The notes: generated from the sequence alone by a model not told the origin. A stretch of DNA of 64,000 nt from a virus (IMGVR_UViG_3300009155_000050:1-64000); one strand, 5' to 3'. Positions 6,321-14,138 are shown, counted from the stretch's first letter. Program-made: numbers and translations.

Positions 6321-6367
6321 ACACGATATTGTGGCACAACCAGAAGAGGATGAAAATCCCCCCCCCA
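6321..6367 (-). repeat. Early-arm spacer unit
   Basis: GTGCCACAATATCGTGTCC preceded by a long G-run (GGGGGGGGGATTTTC). The C-rich arm is missing, as at 1451. The G-run abuts the stop of the upstream gene. Confidence 0.65.
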
Positions 6368-6547
6368 CTATCCATTCTCCAATGCCCGACGCATATAATC
6401 CCTAGCAGCATCAATATCTAGACAAGGCAAGCCTTCAAGCTCGCAATCACTATCCAGATAAACCCCACTTGGATCATTCCAGGCAAGCCAACTGATAATC
6501 GCAGTGCGATCCCCACTATTGAGGATCGCTGACCAATCTTGCCACAT
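6368..6547 (-). CDS. Small hypothetical protein, 59 aa
   Basis: ATG 6547 lies 7 nt after AAGGAG; the ATG at 6553 is too close. It begins MWQDWSAILNSGDRTAII and ends RRALENG. It is acidic with three tryptophans. It is 5 nt downstream of the paralogue at 6559, so the two are co-transcribed. Confidence 0.65.
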   Translation of the reverse strand: MWQDWSAILNSGDRTAIISWLAWNDPSGVYLDSDCELEGLPCLDIDAARDYMRRALENG

Positions 6548-6558
6548 CACCATACTCC

Positions 6559-6765
6559 TTATAGAAACGAACCCTCGTCCTCGTACCCGTCGAACCGCGG
6601 GCCACGTTTCTCAGTTAATGTCACAGCCCATGAGGATGTGGCAGTTTTAGAGGACGTTTCTGGGTTACGGCAGTGAGCCTGAGCCTCCTCAAGGCTCAAA
6701 CCACGCTCTACCACCCCCCCCCTACAGGCATTCTGATATCTTCGAACTATCATGTAAGTTGTCAT
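6559..6765 (-). CDS. Small LSLEEAQxHC-family protein, 68 aa (copy 2)
   Basis: ATG 6765 follows AAGGAG at 6 nt. It carries LSLEEAQAHCRNPETSSKTA and FDGYEDE, matching the protein at 2288-2488 over most of its length. The two copies sit in different neighbourhoods but behind the same type of spacer unit, which fits duplication or cassette exchange. Function is unknown. Confidence 0.8.
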   Translation of the reverse strand: MTTYMIVRRYQNACRGGVVERGLSLEEAQAHCRNPETSSKTATSSWAVTLTEKRGPRFDGYEDEGSFL

Positions 6766-6785
6766 TTCTCACTCCTTGTTATTAC

Positions 6786-6830
6786 CACCACACAAAATTG
6801 TGACAGGGTTGAGAGAGGAGAGAAATCCCT
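6786..6830 (-). repeat. Early-arm spacer unit
   Basis: GGGATTTCTCTCCTCTC followed by CTGTCACAATTTTGTGTGG. The downstream TGTGTGGTGGTAA resembles that of the unit at 2244, which precedes a different gene. Confidence 0.75.
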
Positions 6831-6831
6831 A

Positions 6832-7086
6832 CTACGCACCACTACCAATCTCAACCAAATGATTAAATACCTGATTCTCAACAAATAAGGCAACCATACC
6901 ACCACCCACATTCCCCAACACAGCACCACTTGGTGGAGTAGTATCAGGCTTGGCGCCAACTTGATAAGACCAAAAGCCATCGTGCCCTTCCAAAACCCAC
7001 ACGGAAGCCAACGCCTCTTTCAACTTGGCATTCATGCCAGCAATTCCAGAAACACGATCAGTAACCTTCACCGCATTAACAGCCAT
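6832..7086 (-). CDS. Hypothetical protein, 84 aa
   Basis: ATG 7086 is preceded by GGAGGGTGTGCG. The product begins MAVNAVKVTDRVSGIAGM and is rich in Gly and Val (GAVLGNVGGGMVALFV). It has no transmembrane-length hydrophobic run and no recognised family. Its valine and glycine richness partly reflects the GT-rich coding strand of this block. Confidence 0.7.
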   Translation of the reverse strand: MAVNAVKVTDRVSGIAGMNAKLKEALASVWVLEGHDGFWSYQVGAKPDTTPPSGAVLGNVGGGMVALFVENQVFNHLVEIGSGA

Positions 7087-7100
7087 CGCACACCCTCCAA

Positions 7101-7304
7101 TTAATTAATTCTAATAACTCCAGTATTCATCCCAGTCTTAAACCGAATCAAAGGATTCCTGGGATGGGTCGGATTTGAATACCACCCGCGCCCGTGATAT
7201 AACATCACCATATCATCATTTGGAAATTTAAACAACGCACCAACATCAAGGTGCTTGATAATGCTGTTACAATCCAACTGATTAGCCCAAACAGCAGCTT
7301 CCAT
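7101..7304 (-). CDS. Small hypothetical protein, 67 aa
   Basis: ATG 7304 follows AAGGAGG at 7 nt. The product begins MEAAVWANQLDCNSIIKH, and the middle is aromatic (VMLYHGRGWYSNPTHPRNP). The stop is 14 nt before the next start. No family is recognised. Confidence 0.7.
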   Translation of the reverse strand: MEAAVWANQLDCNSIIKHLDVGALFKFPNDDMVMLYHGRGWYSNPTHPRNPLIRFKTGMNTGVIRIN

Positions 7305-7340
7305 CGTTGCGCCTCCTTATTATTATCAAACTGACAATTC

Positions 7341-7382
7341 GATGTGACAATAAAGGGGTGGGAGAGAAATCCCCCCACCCCA
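7341..7382 (-). repeat. Early-arm spacer unit
   Basis: GGGGTGGGGGGATTTCTC/CCACCCC hairpin followed by TTGTCACATCGAATTGTCAG. The core's ACAATT is displaced, appearing again as GAATTGTC. Confidence 0.7.
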
Positions 7383-7395
7383 TCAAGGGACGACC

Positions 7396-8037
7396 TTAAA
7401 CCTTCAAATATCGGACCAAAGCACTGCCGATTAATTCAACGAATCGGGAGATAGCACCCCTATCATGACCACAAATCTCAGTCAAATTATCAAGCTTCTT
7501 ATAAGCCACCTTCTGCTCGACATCCAACAACGAAATCTCAGGATCGATAGAGGCCACCTGCTCAACCAAGGCCTCAAGGGCCTTGCTAACAGCCTTCTCA
7601 ATCTGTGGGTTCATCAACGCCACACGATTGAAGCTGAACGTGGTCTCCTCGTACAAGAGACGATCAACCGCATCCGACCCAATCTCAACTACGAGCTGCT
7701 CACGAAGATCATCAGAGACCTTCACCTGGCCGCTGCGATCCTGCACCACATAGGTCAAGCTCTCTCCCTCAGGAGTCAACAGCTTCATCGGAGATTCTGG
7801 AGATCCAGATTCACGGACATAATCAGAAAGCCATTTTTCCTGAGCAACACCCTTAAGAATGTTCTTCCGAACATTAATCTTGGCATTGATAGCATCAACC
7901 TCACGGTCGAGCTTCACGATCTCGTTGACCGCGTCAATATGAGCTGCCTCAGTTAGCATCCAACTGGTGCCCTTCTTTGCACCAGTCTTAGTAGCCTTGT
8001 TAACCGACTTGGACTTTAGATTATTCAAGAAACTCAT
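7396..8037 (-). CDS. Hypothetical protein with basic N-terminus, 213 aa
   Basis: ATG 8037 follows GGGAGG at 6 nt. Residues 1-30 are basic (MSFLNNLKSKSVNKATK). Residues 35-75 form a likely coiled helix (HIDAVNEIVKLDREVDAINAKINVRKN), and the C-terminal half is helical. The size and early position suggest a nucleic-acid-associated early protein, but no motif proves it. It is one of the larger genes in this arm and stands alone behind its own spacer. Confidence 0.75.
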   Translation of the reverse strand: MSFLNNLKSKSVNKATKTGAKKGTSWMLTEAAHIDAVNEIVKLDREVDAINAKINVRKNILKGVAQEKWLSDYVRESGSPESPMKLLTPEGESLTYVVQDRSGQVKVSDDLREQLVVEIGSDAVDRLLYEETTFSFNRVALMNPQIEKAVSKALEALVEQVASIDPEISLLDVEQKVAYKKLDNLTEICGHDRGAISRFVELIGSALVRYLKV

Positions 8038-8090
8038 CGCAACCTCCCGCTTTCGCATTTGGTGAGGAAAAACCGTTCTCCCTCACCAAC

Positions 8091-8128
8091 CAATTGTGAC
8101 AGAAATCAGATGAGCAAGAAATCCCCTA
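8091..8128 (-). repeat. Early-arm spacer unit
   Basis: GGGGATTTCTTGCTC then CTGTCACAATTGGTTGGTG. A second stem, GGTGAGG/CCTCACC (8061-8087), lies between the core and the downstream gene. Confidence 0.7.
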
Positions 8129-8344
8129 TCACCCTGCAGAATTACAATATTCATCGACAGCAGCAGGACCATGCTCGGTCTTCAAATAAGATCGCAAAGC
8201 ACGCGTCATTACAGCAGTAAGAGTACGCTCCTCACGCCTAGCAGCCTCACGAATCAAAGCAGCCACAGACGGCTCAACCCGCAGTAAAATAGATTCACGA
8301 TTATCACGTGCACCTACGCCACCAACCTTAGCTCTACCCATCAT
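8129..8344 (-). CDS. Putative ribbon-helix-helix regulator, 71 aa
   Basis: The start at 8344 (or ATG 8341) follows GGAGGTG. After a Gly-rich lead, residues 18-60 read ESILLRVEPSVAALIREAA, then RREERTLTAVMTRALRSYL. This is the beta-strand plus two-helix pattern of ribbon-helix-helix DNA-binding proteins. Such proteins usually bind operators as dimers. Its start overlaps the end of the upstream gene, so they are coupled. It is the best candidate for a dedicated transcription regulator in the left arm. Confidence 0.7.
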   Translation of the reverse strand: MMGRAKVGGVGARDNRESILLRVEPSVAALIREAARREERTLTAVMTRALRSYLKTEHGPAAVDEYCNSAG

Positions 8345-8592
8345 ACACCTCCAATGTTAGAATTCCTAATACATTCAACAACCACACTCAAAGCATCAGC
8401 CAATTCAACCGCTTCAACTGTGAACCCGAATTCGCACTGCCCATTTGTAAAACCCATACCATCGAACTCTACATCATCCCGAGCAATACATTTATCATAG
8501 ATCCTATTGTTAATAACATTCAAACTAGTAGTAGGATCCATCACATTATCAACATCCACCTCAACACCAATAGTCAACTTAAAACTAGGCAT
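8341..8592 (-). CDS. Hypothetical protein, 83 aa
   Basis: ATG 8592 overlaps the stop of the upstream gene by one base and has AAGGAG ahead. The product is MPSFKLTIGVEVDVDN..., acidic, with alternating hydrophobic residues suggesting a beta-rich fold. Middle of a three-gene coupled set (9083, 8592, 8344). No family is recognised. Confidence 0.75.
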   Translation of the reverse strand: MPSFKLTIGVEVDVDNVMDPTTSLNVINNRIYDKCIARDDVEFDGMGFTNGQCEFGFTVEAVELADALSVVVECIRNSNIGGV

Positions 8593-9083
8593 TACGCACT
8601 CCTTGAAAATTTACAAGGGCAATCGGCAGCTTCAATATCCACACCAATAATTTTAGTATGCTTCCCCACCTTGGACAGTACACTATGATAAGTGTACAAT
8701 CCAGCACCCGATTTCTTTCTTTTAACCACATTAGCAAAACCACATTGATGTAAATCCTCTGCCAACCCCTTTCCAGAGAGCCTATCAATAGGGATAACCT
8801 GCTTCATCCCAATGCCCAAAGCGAACATACTCCACCACGTCAACAGCAATCCAAAAGCACTCTGATCATCCAAATCGCGCATTGCCTTCAGACATGCAAA
8901 CCGCCCATCATCCAGCAAATCAGTCTTAATTTCCACAATCGTCAAATTAGGTGCTTCCTCATGTATCTTCCTAATACGAGGAGGCGCAGCAGCAGTTAAC
9001 TCCATCGACGGCTTAGGCAATTCGAGTCGAAAATACGGCTCCTTGCACGCTTTAAAATCTTCCCAAATCTTAGTAAACGCCAT
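8592..9083 (-). CDS. Hypothetical protein, 163 aa
   Basis: ATG 9083 follows AGGAGGGG. It begins MAFTKIWEDFKACKEPYF and has a hydrophobic helix in the centre (FGLLLTWWSMFALGIG) that is probably buried. A basic segment follows (NVVKRKKSGAGLYTY), reminiscent of a winged-helix wing. The protein ends in CPCKFSRSA. No firm family; a nucleic-acid-binding role is only a guess. Confidence 0.7.
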   Translation of the reverse strand: MAFTKIWEDFKACKEPYFRLELPKPSMELTAAAPPRIRKIHEEAPNLTIVEIKTDLLDDGRFACLKAMRDLDDQSAFGLLLTWWSMFALGIGMKQVIPIDRLSGKGLAEDLHQCGFANVVKRKKSGAGLYTYHSVLSKVGKHTKIIGVDIEAADCPCKFSRSA

Positions 9084-9113
9084 AACACACCCCTCCTAAC
9101 ACGTGAACCACCG

Positions 9114-9158
9114 ACCACATGTGACAAAGAAAGTGCGAGAGGGCAATCCCCCTCGCAC
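9114..9158 (-). repeat. Early-arm spacer unit
   Basis: A stronger hairpin than most, GTGCGAG/CTCGCAC extending to an 11-bp stem with one mismatch around CAAT, followed by TTGTCACATGTGG. Confidence 0.75.
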
Positions 9159-9173
9159 CTAAACCAATAAATA

Positions 9174-10298
9174 TTATGCACTAAGGTGTAATTCCTTGAA
9201 GCCATTGCTATCCAAAGTCATCTTAGCACCCTCAAGATCATACTCGTTACTAATCAAACTACCAACCCACCCATGCAAACGCCGAGCAGCAGTAGTATCA
9301 GAATGGTGAGTAGCTACCTCAGTAGCAAAATTGATCAAGTCATACACACTACACTTAGCTGGCAACGTCTTCAATTTCTTAGTATTAACCATGCTAGTGG
9401 ACGCTAAACCATACAAGCTCGACACATCACCAGCCAGATTAACCAAAGATCTCGACACGCTAAACCGATTGCTCATCCCGTATTCCTGCTGCACCATCGA
9501 ACCAGCGGTATCCTCTGGTGCAACACTAGAAATATTCTCCTTAACACGGCTGATAGCGTTATAAAGATCAGTCACCTCAAACAACGACGCTCTAGAAGTC
9601 TGCGACGACGAAATCCGCTGCCTGATCGCAGAATAACCCTCATCATTACCATAACCTTGCAAATGGCGAGCAATGCTATAAGAAACATTGCCATCCTTCT
9701 TACCAACCGAAATCCGACTCTGGAAAGCCTTATCCATAGCAACCAACCCATTCGAACACACCTGACGCAGCAAGCTCAAATACAAACTAGGCAACCCATA
9801 ACCATCGATAGGTGCTGAAAGCGTAACATGTGGTGTAAACTGATCACCACCAATCGACACATCACCAGCACCAACCGCAGGTTTGTGACACGACTCAACC
9901 ACACCATTGGCATAACGAACCTTGTCACCACCCAAGGTGCTAGTCAAATCCATCAACTCATCATAAGTGATCAGACCAGAATTGGGATTTGTACAAGCAA
10001 GCAACTTATCAACCCCATTATCGCTCTCCACACACACCCGAATCTCCCTATCATCATCACGCTCCTGGAGACGCGTGAACACTTCATCATGGCTGAAGTA
10101 CTTGAAAAACGCACCATTGAACCCGTACATGCTATACAAGCTATTCCAAAACCTAGAGGTCGGATGGGCAGCCTGACCATCAATCTCAATCTTGTCGCAA
10201 GTCTTGCGTAACAACCGACCGGTTTTCGTCCGCTGCTCATCAACGTGAGCTCGCAAAGACTTAACATTGGTGGTCACGTAATTAAAAGTCGTCATCAT
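9174..10298 (-). CDS. DUF932-like protein, about 374 aa
   Basis: Four ATGs in a row (10304-10295) follow GAGGAG; the third has the best spacing. Residues about 140-200 contain PHVTLSAPIDGYGLPSLYL followed by LLRQVCSNGLVAM. This matches the DUF932/TIGR03299 phage-plasmid family, where a ligand-like core ends in a VCxNGL motif. The role of the family is not established; members are common in phages and plasmids near replication genes. The C-terminal third is helical. The gene lies directly upstream of the helicase stop on the other side, within the same strand block. Confidence 0.75.
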   Translation of the reverse strand: MMTTFNYVTTNVKSLRAHVDEQRTKTGRLLRKTCDKIEIDGQAAHPTSRFWNSLYSMYGFNGAFFKYFSHDEVFTRLQERDDDREIRVCVESDNGVDKLLACTNPNSGLITYDELMDLTSTLGGDKVRYANGVVESCHKPAVGAGDVSIGGDQFTPHVTLSAPIDGYGLPSLYLSLLRQVCSNGLVAMDKAFQSRISVGKKDGNVSYSIARHLQGYGNDEGYSAIRQRISSSQTSRASLFEVTDLYNAISRVKENISSVAPEDTAGSMVQQEYGMSNRFSVSRSLVNLAGDVSSLYGLASTSMVNTKKLKTLPAKCSVYDLINFATEVATHHSDTTAARRLHGWVGSLISNEYDLEGAKMTLDSNGFKELHLSA

Positions 10299-10335
10299 CA
10301 TCATCTCCTCTTGTTAAAAATCACCAAAACCACAA

Positions 10336-10370
10336 TACTATATGACAATATCGAAACACAAAAGATATTA
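10336..10370 (-). promoter_or_regulatory. Spacer core without hairpin; possible promoter
   Basis: TTGTCATATAGTATTGTGG is a diverged core. Just upstream on the minus strand is CCTATAATATC, a good match to a TATAAT -10 box, but no convincing -35 is visible. This is the only left-arm spacer with no G/C-run hairpin at all. Confidence 0.4.
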
Positions 10371-10381
10371 TAGGATAATAC

Positions 10382-11530
10382 TTAATCCAAAGGAGCTCCA
10401 AAGATCCGAGACTTCTTACGCTTATTCTTGGTAATAAACTGAGGCATCTCAGTAATAGCGCTAGCGCAAGCAACACGACTCATAATCGATATCTGCTCCA
10501 TCTTAGGATTAATAGTCAAACTCGACCACTTACCATCCTTAAACAAAGTCTGATAGCGAGGCTTAGCAACCCTAGTGAATGGCACACGTGTGGCAACACT
10601 CTGCACAATCTGCTTAACAGGCAAATTACCAAACTTCCGAAGCACCCGACCACCCATCTGCACAGTTGGACCCTTCACACTATCACGCACCCATACAGTT
10701 CTAAGAGCAGGGCAATCAAAACCCTCCGTAAGCTTCATACAATTAATCAAAACATCAATCTCACCAGACTCAAACCGAGCTATCTGCGCCTCATCATCAC
10801 TATTAGCAGTGACAACCTCAGACTCAACACCGTTAGCCTGCAAAATCGCATGGAATTCCTGGCACAAATTCGTGTTAACGAAATAAAATAAACTCTTGCC
10901 CCACTTACTACGATCAGCCAAGTAATGACGAGCTACCGTCTCAGGCTTCCAATCCTCTATACAATAATGATCATACTGACTCAAAAAACCCTCAGTAATC
11001 AACGTATGAATCCCAGCATCCTTCACAATCGCCTGATAGCTCAAACTAGCGCTATCAGTACGGTAAGGTGTAGCAGTACCACCAAGTACAAAATCAGGCT
11101 GTATCACATTGTGAATATTAGCCATAGTATTACAACTATCATGCTGATATTCATCCAACACCACAAGGATCTTACGACCCTCAGCCTTAGCTCTCAAAAC
11201 ATCTTCGAATTCTTTCCCAAACATAGAAAAGAACTGAATGTCAACTCCAACACCACGACGCGTATTCTCCTCAGCTGCCTGCCGCAACAAATTGCGACGC
11301 ATAGCAAACCAACAAACATACAAGCCGGGAATACTCTTCTGCATTTCTCTAGCGGTAAGAAGCATCATACAAGTCTTACCAGACCCAGTAGGACTCTCAA
11401 TCACAACGCTATTATAAACCTGCTTCTGGTCATTCTTGACATATTCACCCTTGAACATGTCTGTCACTTTCTTTATAATCCTCTGCTGATAAGGTCGCAA
11501 CTCAAAGCCAGTGCCAGCTGCAAAGTTCAT
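10382..11530 (-). CDS. SF2 DEAD/DEAH-type helicase, 382 aa
   Basis: ATG 11530 has GGAG at 7 nt. The motifs are clear: SPTGSGKT at 46-53 (Walker A), DEYQHD at 126-131 (motif II), GTATP at 151-155 (motif III), NCMKLTEGFDCP about 263-274 (motif V) and QMGGRVLR at 291-298 (motif VI). The layout matches small phage SF2 enzymes such as T4 UvsW-type or RadD-like helicases that remodel branched DNA. Motif III is GTAT rather than SAT. It is the only clear replication or recombination enzyme in the left arm. Confidence 0.9.
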   Translation of the reverse strand: MNFAAGTGFELRPYQQRIIKKVTDMFKGEYVKNDQKQVYNSVVIESPTGSGKTCMMLLTAREMQKSIPGLYVCWFAMRRNLLRQAAEENTRRGVGVDIQFFSMFGKEFEDVLRAKAEGRKILVVLDEYQHDSCNTMANIHNVIQPDFVLGGTATPYRTDSASLSYQAIVKDAGIHTLITEGFLSQYDHYCIEDWKPETVARHYLADRSKWGKSLFYFVNTNLCQEFHAILQANGVESEVVTANSDDEAQIARFESGEIDVLINCMKLTEGFDCPALRTVWVRDSVKGPTVQMGGRVLRKFGNLPVKQIVQSVATRVPFTRVAKPRYQTLFKDGKWSSLTINPKMEQISIMSRVACASAITEMPQFITKNKRKKSRIFGAPLD

Positions 11531-11555
11531 TTCATCACTCCAAGTACTGGTGAAT

Positions 11556-11568
11556 TTCCCGGCATGAT
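11556..11568 (-). repeat. Spacer core upstream of the helicase
   Basis: CTGTCACATCATG on the minus strand, followed within 40 nt by the helicase start. There is no hairpin, because this is the divergent promoter region between the helicase and the plus-strand gene at 11683. Confidence 0.5.
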
Positions 11569-11682
11569 GTGACAGACCACGAACATAGGAAAAATAACCC
11601 TCCAATACAACACACATAATTATTAAACAATATCAAACCTGCTACAATTAGCCAGTCACAACATCACAAACGGAGCATCACA

Positions 11683-11934
11683 ATGACCCAGATCACCAAA
11701 AAAGCATTATGGAAAACCTTAAACGATGAACCACTCATCAAGTTCGACATACGCCCATTAATCGTAGGACAAACCAATGGAAAACCAAAATACAACGGAG
11801 ACGACGTCACCGAAACAGTAACAGACGCAATCACCGCGCTAAAAGACGGCTACGCTATCATATCCTGGAAAGGCAGATGCGGAGAAGTACTCATAATCGG
11901 CTACAAACCAGAGGAACTTACAATCATCGACTAG
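11683..11934 (+). CDS. Hypothetical protein, 83 aa
   Basis: ATG 11683 follows GGAG at 7 nt. The product begins MTQITKKALWKTLNDEPL and appears to be a small alpha/beta fold ending GEVLIIGYKPEELTIID. The coding strand is AC-rich, so Thr, Lys, Asn and Pro are overrepresented. Family unknown; first gene of the rightward set beyond the divergent promoter. Confidence 0.75.
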   Translation: MTQITKKALWKTLNDEPLIKFDIRPLIVGQTNGKPKYNGDDVTETVTDAITALKDGYAIISWKGRCGEVLIIGYKPEELTIID

Positions 11935-11974
11935 CGATCATTTACCATCGAAAATACATGTAAAGGAGATAACA

Positions 11975-12523
11975 ATGAAAATTGATGACATGCTTAAAAG
12001 TTCATTACTAGCCCAAAAAAAGGCTATCGAAGAAAGTCGCGCACCAAAACAAGGACCATATTATTGGATACCTAAAGAGGTTAAAAAAACCAAAAACGGT
12101 ATCCAAATAGATTGGGACATTTACCCATGGTTTGAGAAAGATAGCAATGATGACATTACGCACCTCAGTATATGGCCTGAAGCACTAGAAACCCTAGCAT
12201 ATAATTTGAAAATACCAAAAACCAACTTACGAAATCTAGGAATGTCACATACCGCTCTACCGCGAGGCCGCGTAGGCCTTACAGCTGACGGAGTCTACAC
12301 CATCCTACATGGCGACAACTCACCACCACCGCACACCCTTGATGCTGTAATCAATGCTTACAGTCTAAGAGAATTAAACCGCAAAGGCAAGGTGAAAGCT
12401 ATCGTTGATCATCACGAGAAAATAGCCACAGATGACCTCATGGCATTGAAAAAAGCTATAGGTACAGACTTTAATTTAGAATCCGAAGAGCCAGATATGT
12501 CCTGGTTTGACAACTTAGACTAA
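11975..12523 (+). CDS. Hypothetical protein, 182 aa
   Basis: ATG 11975 has AAAGGAG at 6 nt. The product begins MKIDDMLKSSLLAQKKAI. Its middle contains YYWIPKEVKKTKNGIQID and PRGRVGLTADGVYTI, and its C-terminus is acidic (LESEEPDMSWFDNLD). No domain is recognised. It is preceded by a 40-nt gap after the gene at 11683 and followed by a GTTCCAC/AGGAAACA element. Confidence 0.75.
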   Translation: MKIDDMLKSSLLAQKKAIEESRAPKQGPYYWIPKEVKKTKNGIQIDWDIYPWFEKDSNDDITHLSIWPEALETLAYNLKIPKTNLRNLGMSHTALPRGRVGLTADGVYTILHGDNSPPPHTLDAVINAYSLRELNRKGKVKAIVDHHEKIATDDLMALKKAIGTDFNLESEEPDMSWFDNLD

Positions 12524-12533
12524 ATCTCGCATG

Positions 12534-12550
12534 GTTCCACCGAGGAAACA
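12534..12550 (+). repeat. GTTCCAC/AGGAAACA 17-mer, copy 2
   Basis: GTTCCACCGAGGAAACA, 11 nt after the stop of the gene ending at 12523. Similarity with the copy at 13556 continues into TACGA. Confidence 0.65.
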
Positions 12551-12561
12551 TACGAGATTAA

Positions 12562-12786
12562 CTACACAAGCGATCCATTGGCATATTCTACAATAGTCAA
12601 AGCAGTTTGTCTTGTAGTTTCCAATCTATCACGTGTCACGAACTCGCCGGCCTCATCAGCGTCAATGGATGCCAGCTCACGCAACAAGTTATCCACCTTT
12701 TCTGCCATTCCGGATTCATGATGATAATTCAAACGATAGATTGCATAGTGCAAAGCGAATTCGACAGAAGCGCGATTCTTCCTCAT
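12562..12786 (-). CDS. Small hypothetical protein, 74 aa
   Basis: ATG 12786 follows GGAGG at 5 nt. It begins MRKNRASVEFALHYAIYR and is helical throughout (EKVDNLLRELASIDADEAGEF). No family is recognised. It is convergent with the gene ending at 12523, with the 17-mer element between them. Confidence 0.65.
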   Translation of the reverse strand: MRKNRASVEFALHYAIYRLNYHHESGMAEKVDNLLRELASIDADEAGEFVTRDRLETTRQTALTIVEYANGSLV

Positions 12787-12833
12787 AGATCCCTCCATGA
12801 ACCGTCAGATAATTTTGTTCTTAATTTAATACA

Positions 12834-13055
12834 TCATTCGATAAATTGTCGACGGACACCACTCTTATGGTCAATAATTTGAATAATTTTAACAGCTCCA
12901 CCTTGAACATTCACCACATCACCAACACACAGGTTGCCAGCCAATTGACCAGCTATCTCATCATCACTGTACCAGTCATCCAATTCTCCCTCAACCAGGT
13001 ATTTGCCACATGTTATTCTAGGATTATAACTGACAATAGTATTCAAGGGTGACAT
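12834..13055 (-). CDS. Small hypothetical protein, 73 aa
   Basis: ATG 13055 has a GGGGA site upstream; a longer frame from 13100 has none and would overlap the ligase start. The product begins MSPLNTIVSYNPRITCGK. It contains VGDVVNVQGGAVKIIQII, a beta-barrel-like run, and ends in a basic tail. It is divergent from the ligase-like gene. No family can be assigned. Confidence 0.65.
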   Translation of the reverse strand: MSPLNTIVSYNPRITCGKYLVEGELDDWYSDDEIAGQLAGNLCVGDVVNVQGGAVKIIQIIDHKSGVRRQFIE

Positions 13056-13098
13056 GATCACTTCCCCATCGTATATTTTATCATTTGAAGGAGAATCC

Positions 13099-13836
13099 AT
13101 GGCAATGAATACTCAATTGGAATATATTAAAAAGGGAGGGCGACCTATGATCGCACAACAGAGCAAATACATCTTCCCGCCACGCGCTAAGGAAGCCATC
13201 CCACCAGAAGATATGAACCTATATGCCACTCTAGGTTATCAGGCTCAATTAAAATACAACGACACCAGAACCCTATACAAACTACTACCAAATAACCAAC
13301 TGCAACTTTGGAGCAGACATGGCGAACGTCTAAAAGACTACAACCTACCAGAATGGCTAGAGCCACAATTTCACGAACTTCGCGAACGCCTAGCTATAGA
13401 TCCCGACTCATGGACGCTAATTGACGGAGGTGTCATAGATTGCAAACACAAAGCTATCAAAGATCACTTCGCCATCTGGGATATCCTAGTGTTAAATGGA
13501 AACCACCTCATAGACACCACATATCAAGAAAGATACGACCTCCTACGCAACACATGTTCCACAGAGGAAACATACGAATTCAAAAACTCCGCTGGCGTGT
13601 TCAACCTAGGCACCAAAGCTACAGACAACATCATCATACCAGATCTCATCCCACCAAAAAAATGGCAACAAACCTGGGATCAAATCCTCACCCTAAACAA
13701 ACCATATCAACAACCACTCATAGAAGGTCTAGTATTTAAACAAATGCAAGGCAAACTCACCTACGGCCACCAAGTTAACAACAACACCACCTGGATGGCC
13801 AAAACCCGAGTGCAAACCGGCAGGCATCGATATTGA
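13099..13836 (+). CDS. Small ligase-like nucleotidyltransferase, 245 aa
   Basis: ATG 13099 follows AAGGAG at 6 nt; ATG 13147 also has a GGGAGG site and is an alternative. The ligase/capping-enzyme signature is visible in order: motif I KYNDTR (52-57), motif III LIDGG (107-111) with FAIWDILVLNG, motif IV EGLVFK (209-214) and motif V WMAKTR (232-237). The family transfers AMP or GMP through the motif I lysine. Here the usual KxDG is KYND, so the glycine is replaced and activity is uncertain. There is no OB-fold domain, as in minimal phage ligases. Confidence 0.75.
   Translation: MAMNTQLEYIKKGGRPMIAQQSKYIFPPRAKEAIPPEDMNLYATLGYQAQLKYNDTRTLYKLLPNNQLQLWSRHGERLKDYNLPEWLEPQFHELRERLAIDPDSWTLIDGGVIDCKHKAIKDHFAIWDILVLNGNHLIDTTYQERYDLLRNTCSTEETYEFKNSAGVFNLGTKATDNIIIPDLIPPKKWQQTWDQILTLNKPYQQPLIEGLVFKQMQGKLTYGHQVNNNTTWMAKTRVQTGRHRY
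13556..13572 (+). repeat. GTTCCAC/AGGAAACA 17-mer, copy 3 (inside the ligase gene)
   Basis: GTTCCACAGAGGAAACA inside the coding sequence of the ligase-like gene, where it encodes part of TCSTEETYE. It matches the intergenic copy at 12534 closely. This region of the protein lies between motifs III and IV and is a plausible loop. Confidence 0.6.
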
Positions 13837-13847
13837 AAATCAAACTT

Positions 13848-13887
13848 AACTGCCGAAGGCGAATGGTGTCAAGCAGAAGTTCCCCAG
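13848..13887 (+). repeat. 40-bp exact repeat, copy 1
   Basis: Starts AACTGCCGAAGGCGAATGG and ends AGCAGAAGTTCCCCAG; identical over 40 bp to 16075-16114. It begins 12 nt after the ligase stop and ends 23 nt before the next start codon. Confidence 0.9.
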
Positions 13888-13910
13888 ACACCGATACTAA
13901 AAGAACCACA

Positions 13911-14138
13911 ATGGCCAACAAAATCACCATCAAACTAAACGAAACCCAAACCACACAACTCCTAGATATCCTAAAGGACACTTATGAAACCAACAACACC
14001 CTACCAACAAACCCAAAAACCATCCTAAAAATCAAAGAAGCCATAGAAAACAGCCTAGAATGGCACCGAAGATTCGTAAAAGGATCACCCTTATACAACA
14101 TGAAACGACCCACATGGACCAGAACAACTTCGAGATAA
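13911..14138 (+). CDS. Hypothetical protein, 75 aa
   Basis: ATG 13911; an upstream extension would cross the 40-bp repeat and is rejected. The product begins MANKITIKLNETQTTQLL. Its N-terminal beta strand followed by helices (LLDILKDTYETN ... KIKEAIENSLEW) would fit a small DNA-binding fold, but this is not diagnostic. The ribosome site is weak. The extreme AC content of the coding strand drives its Thr/Asn/Lys richness. Confidence 0.6.
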   Translation: MANKITIKLNETQTTQLLDILKDTYETNNTLPTNPKTILKIKEAIENSLEWHRRFVKGSPLYNMKRPTWTRTTSR

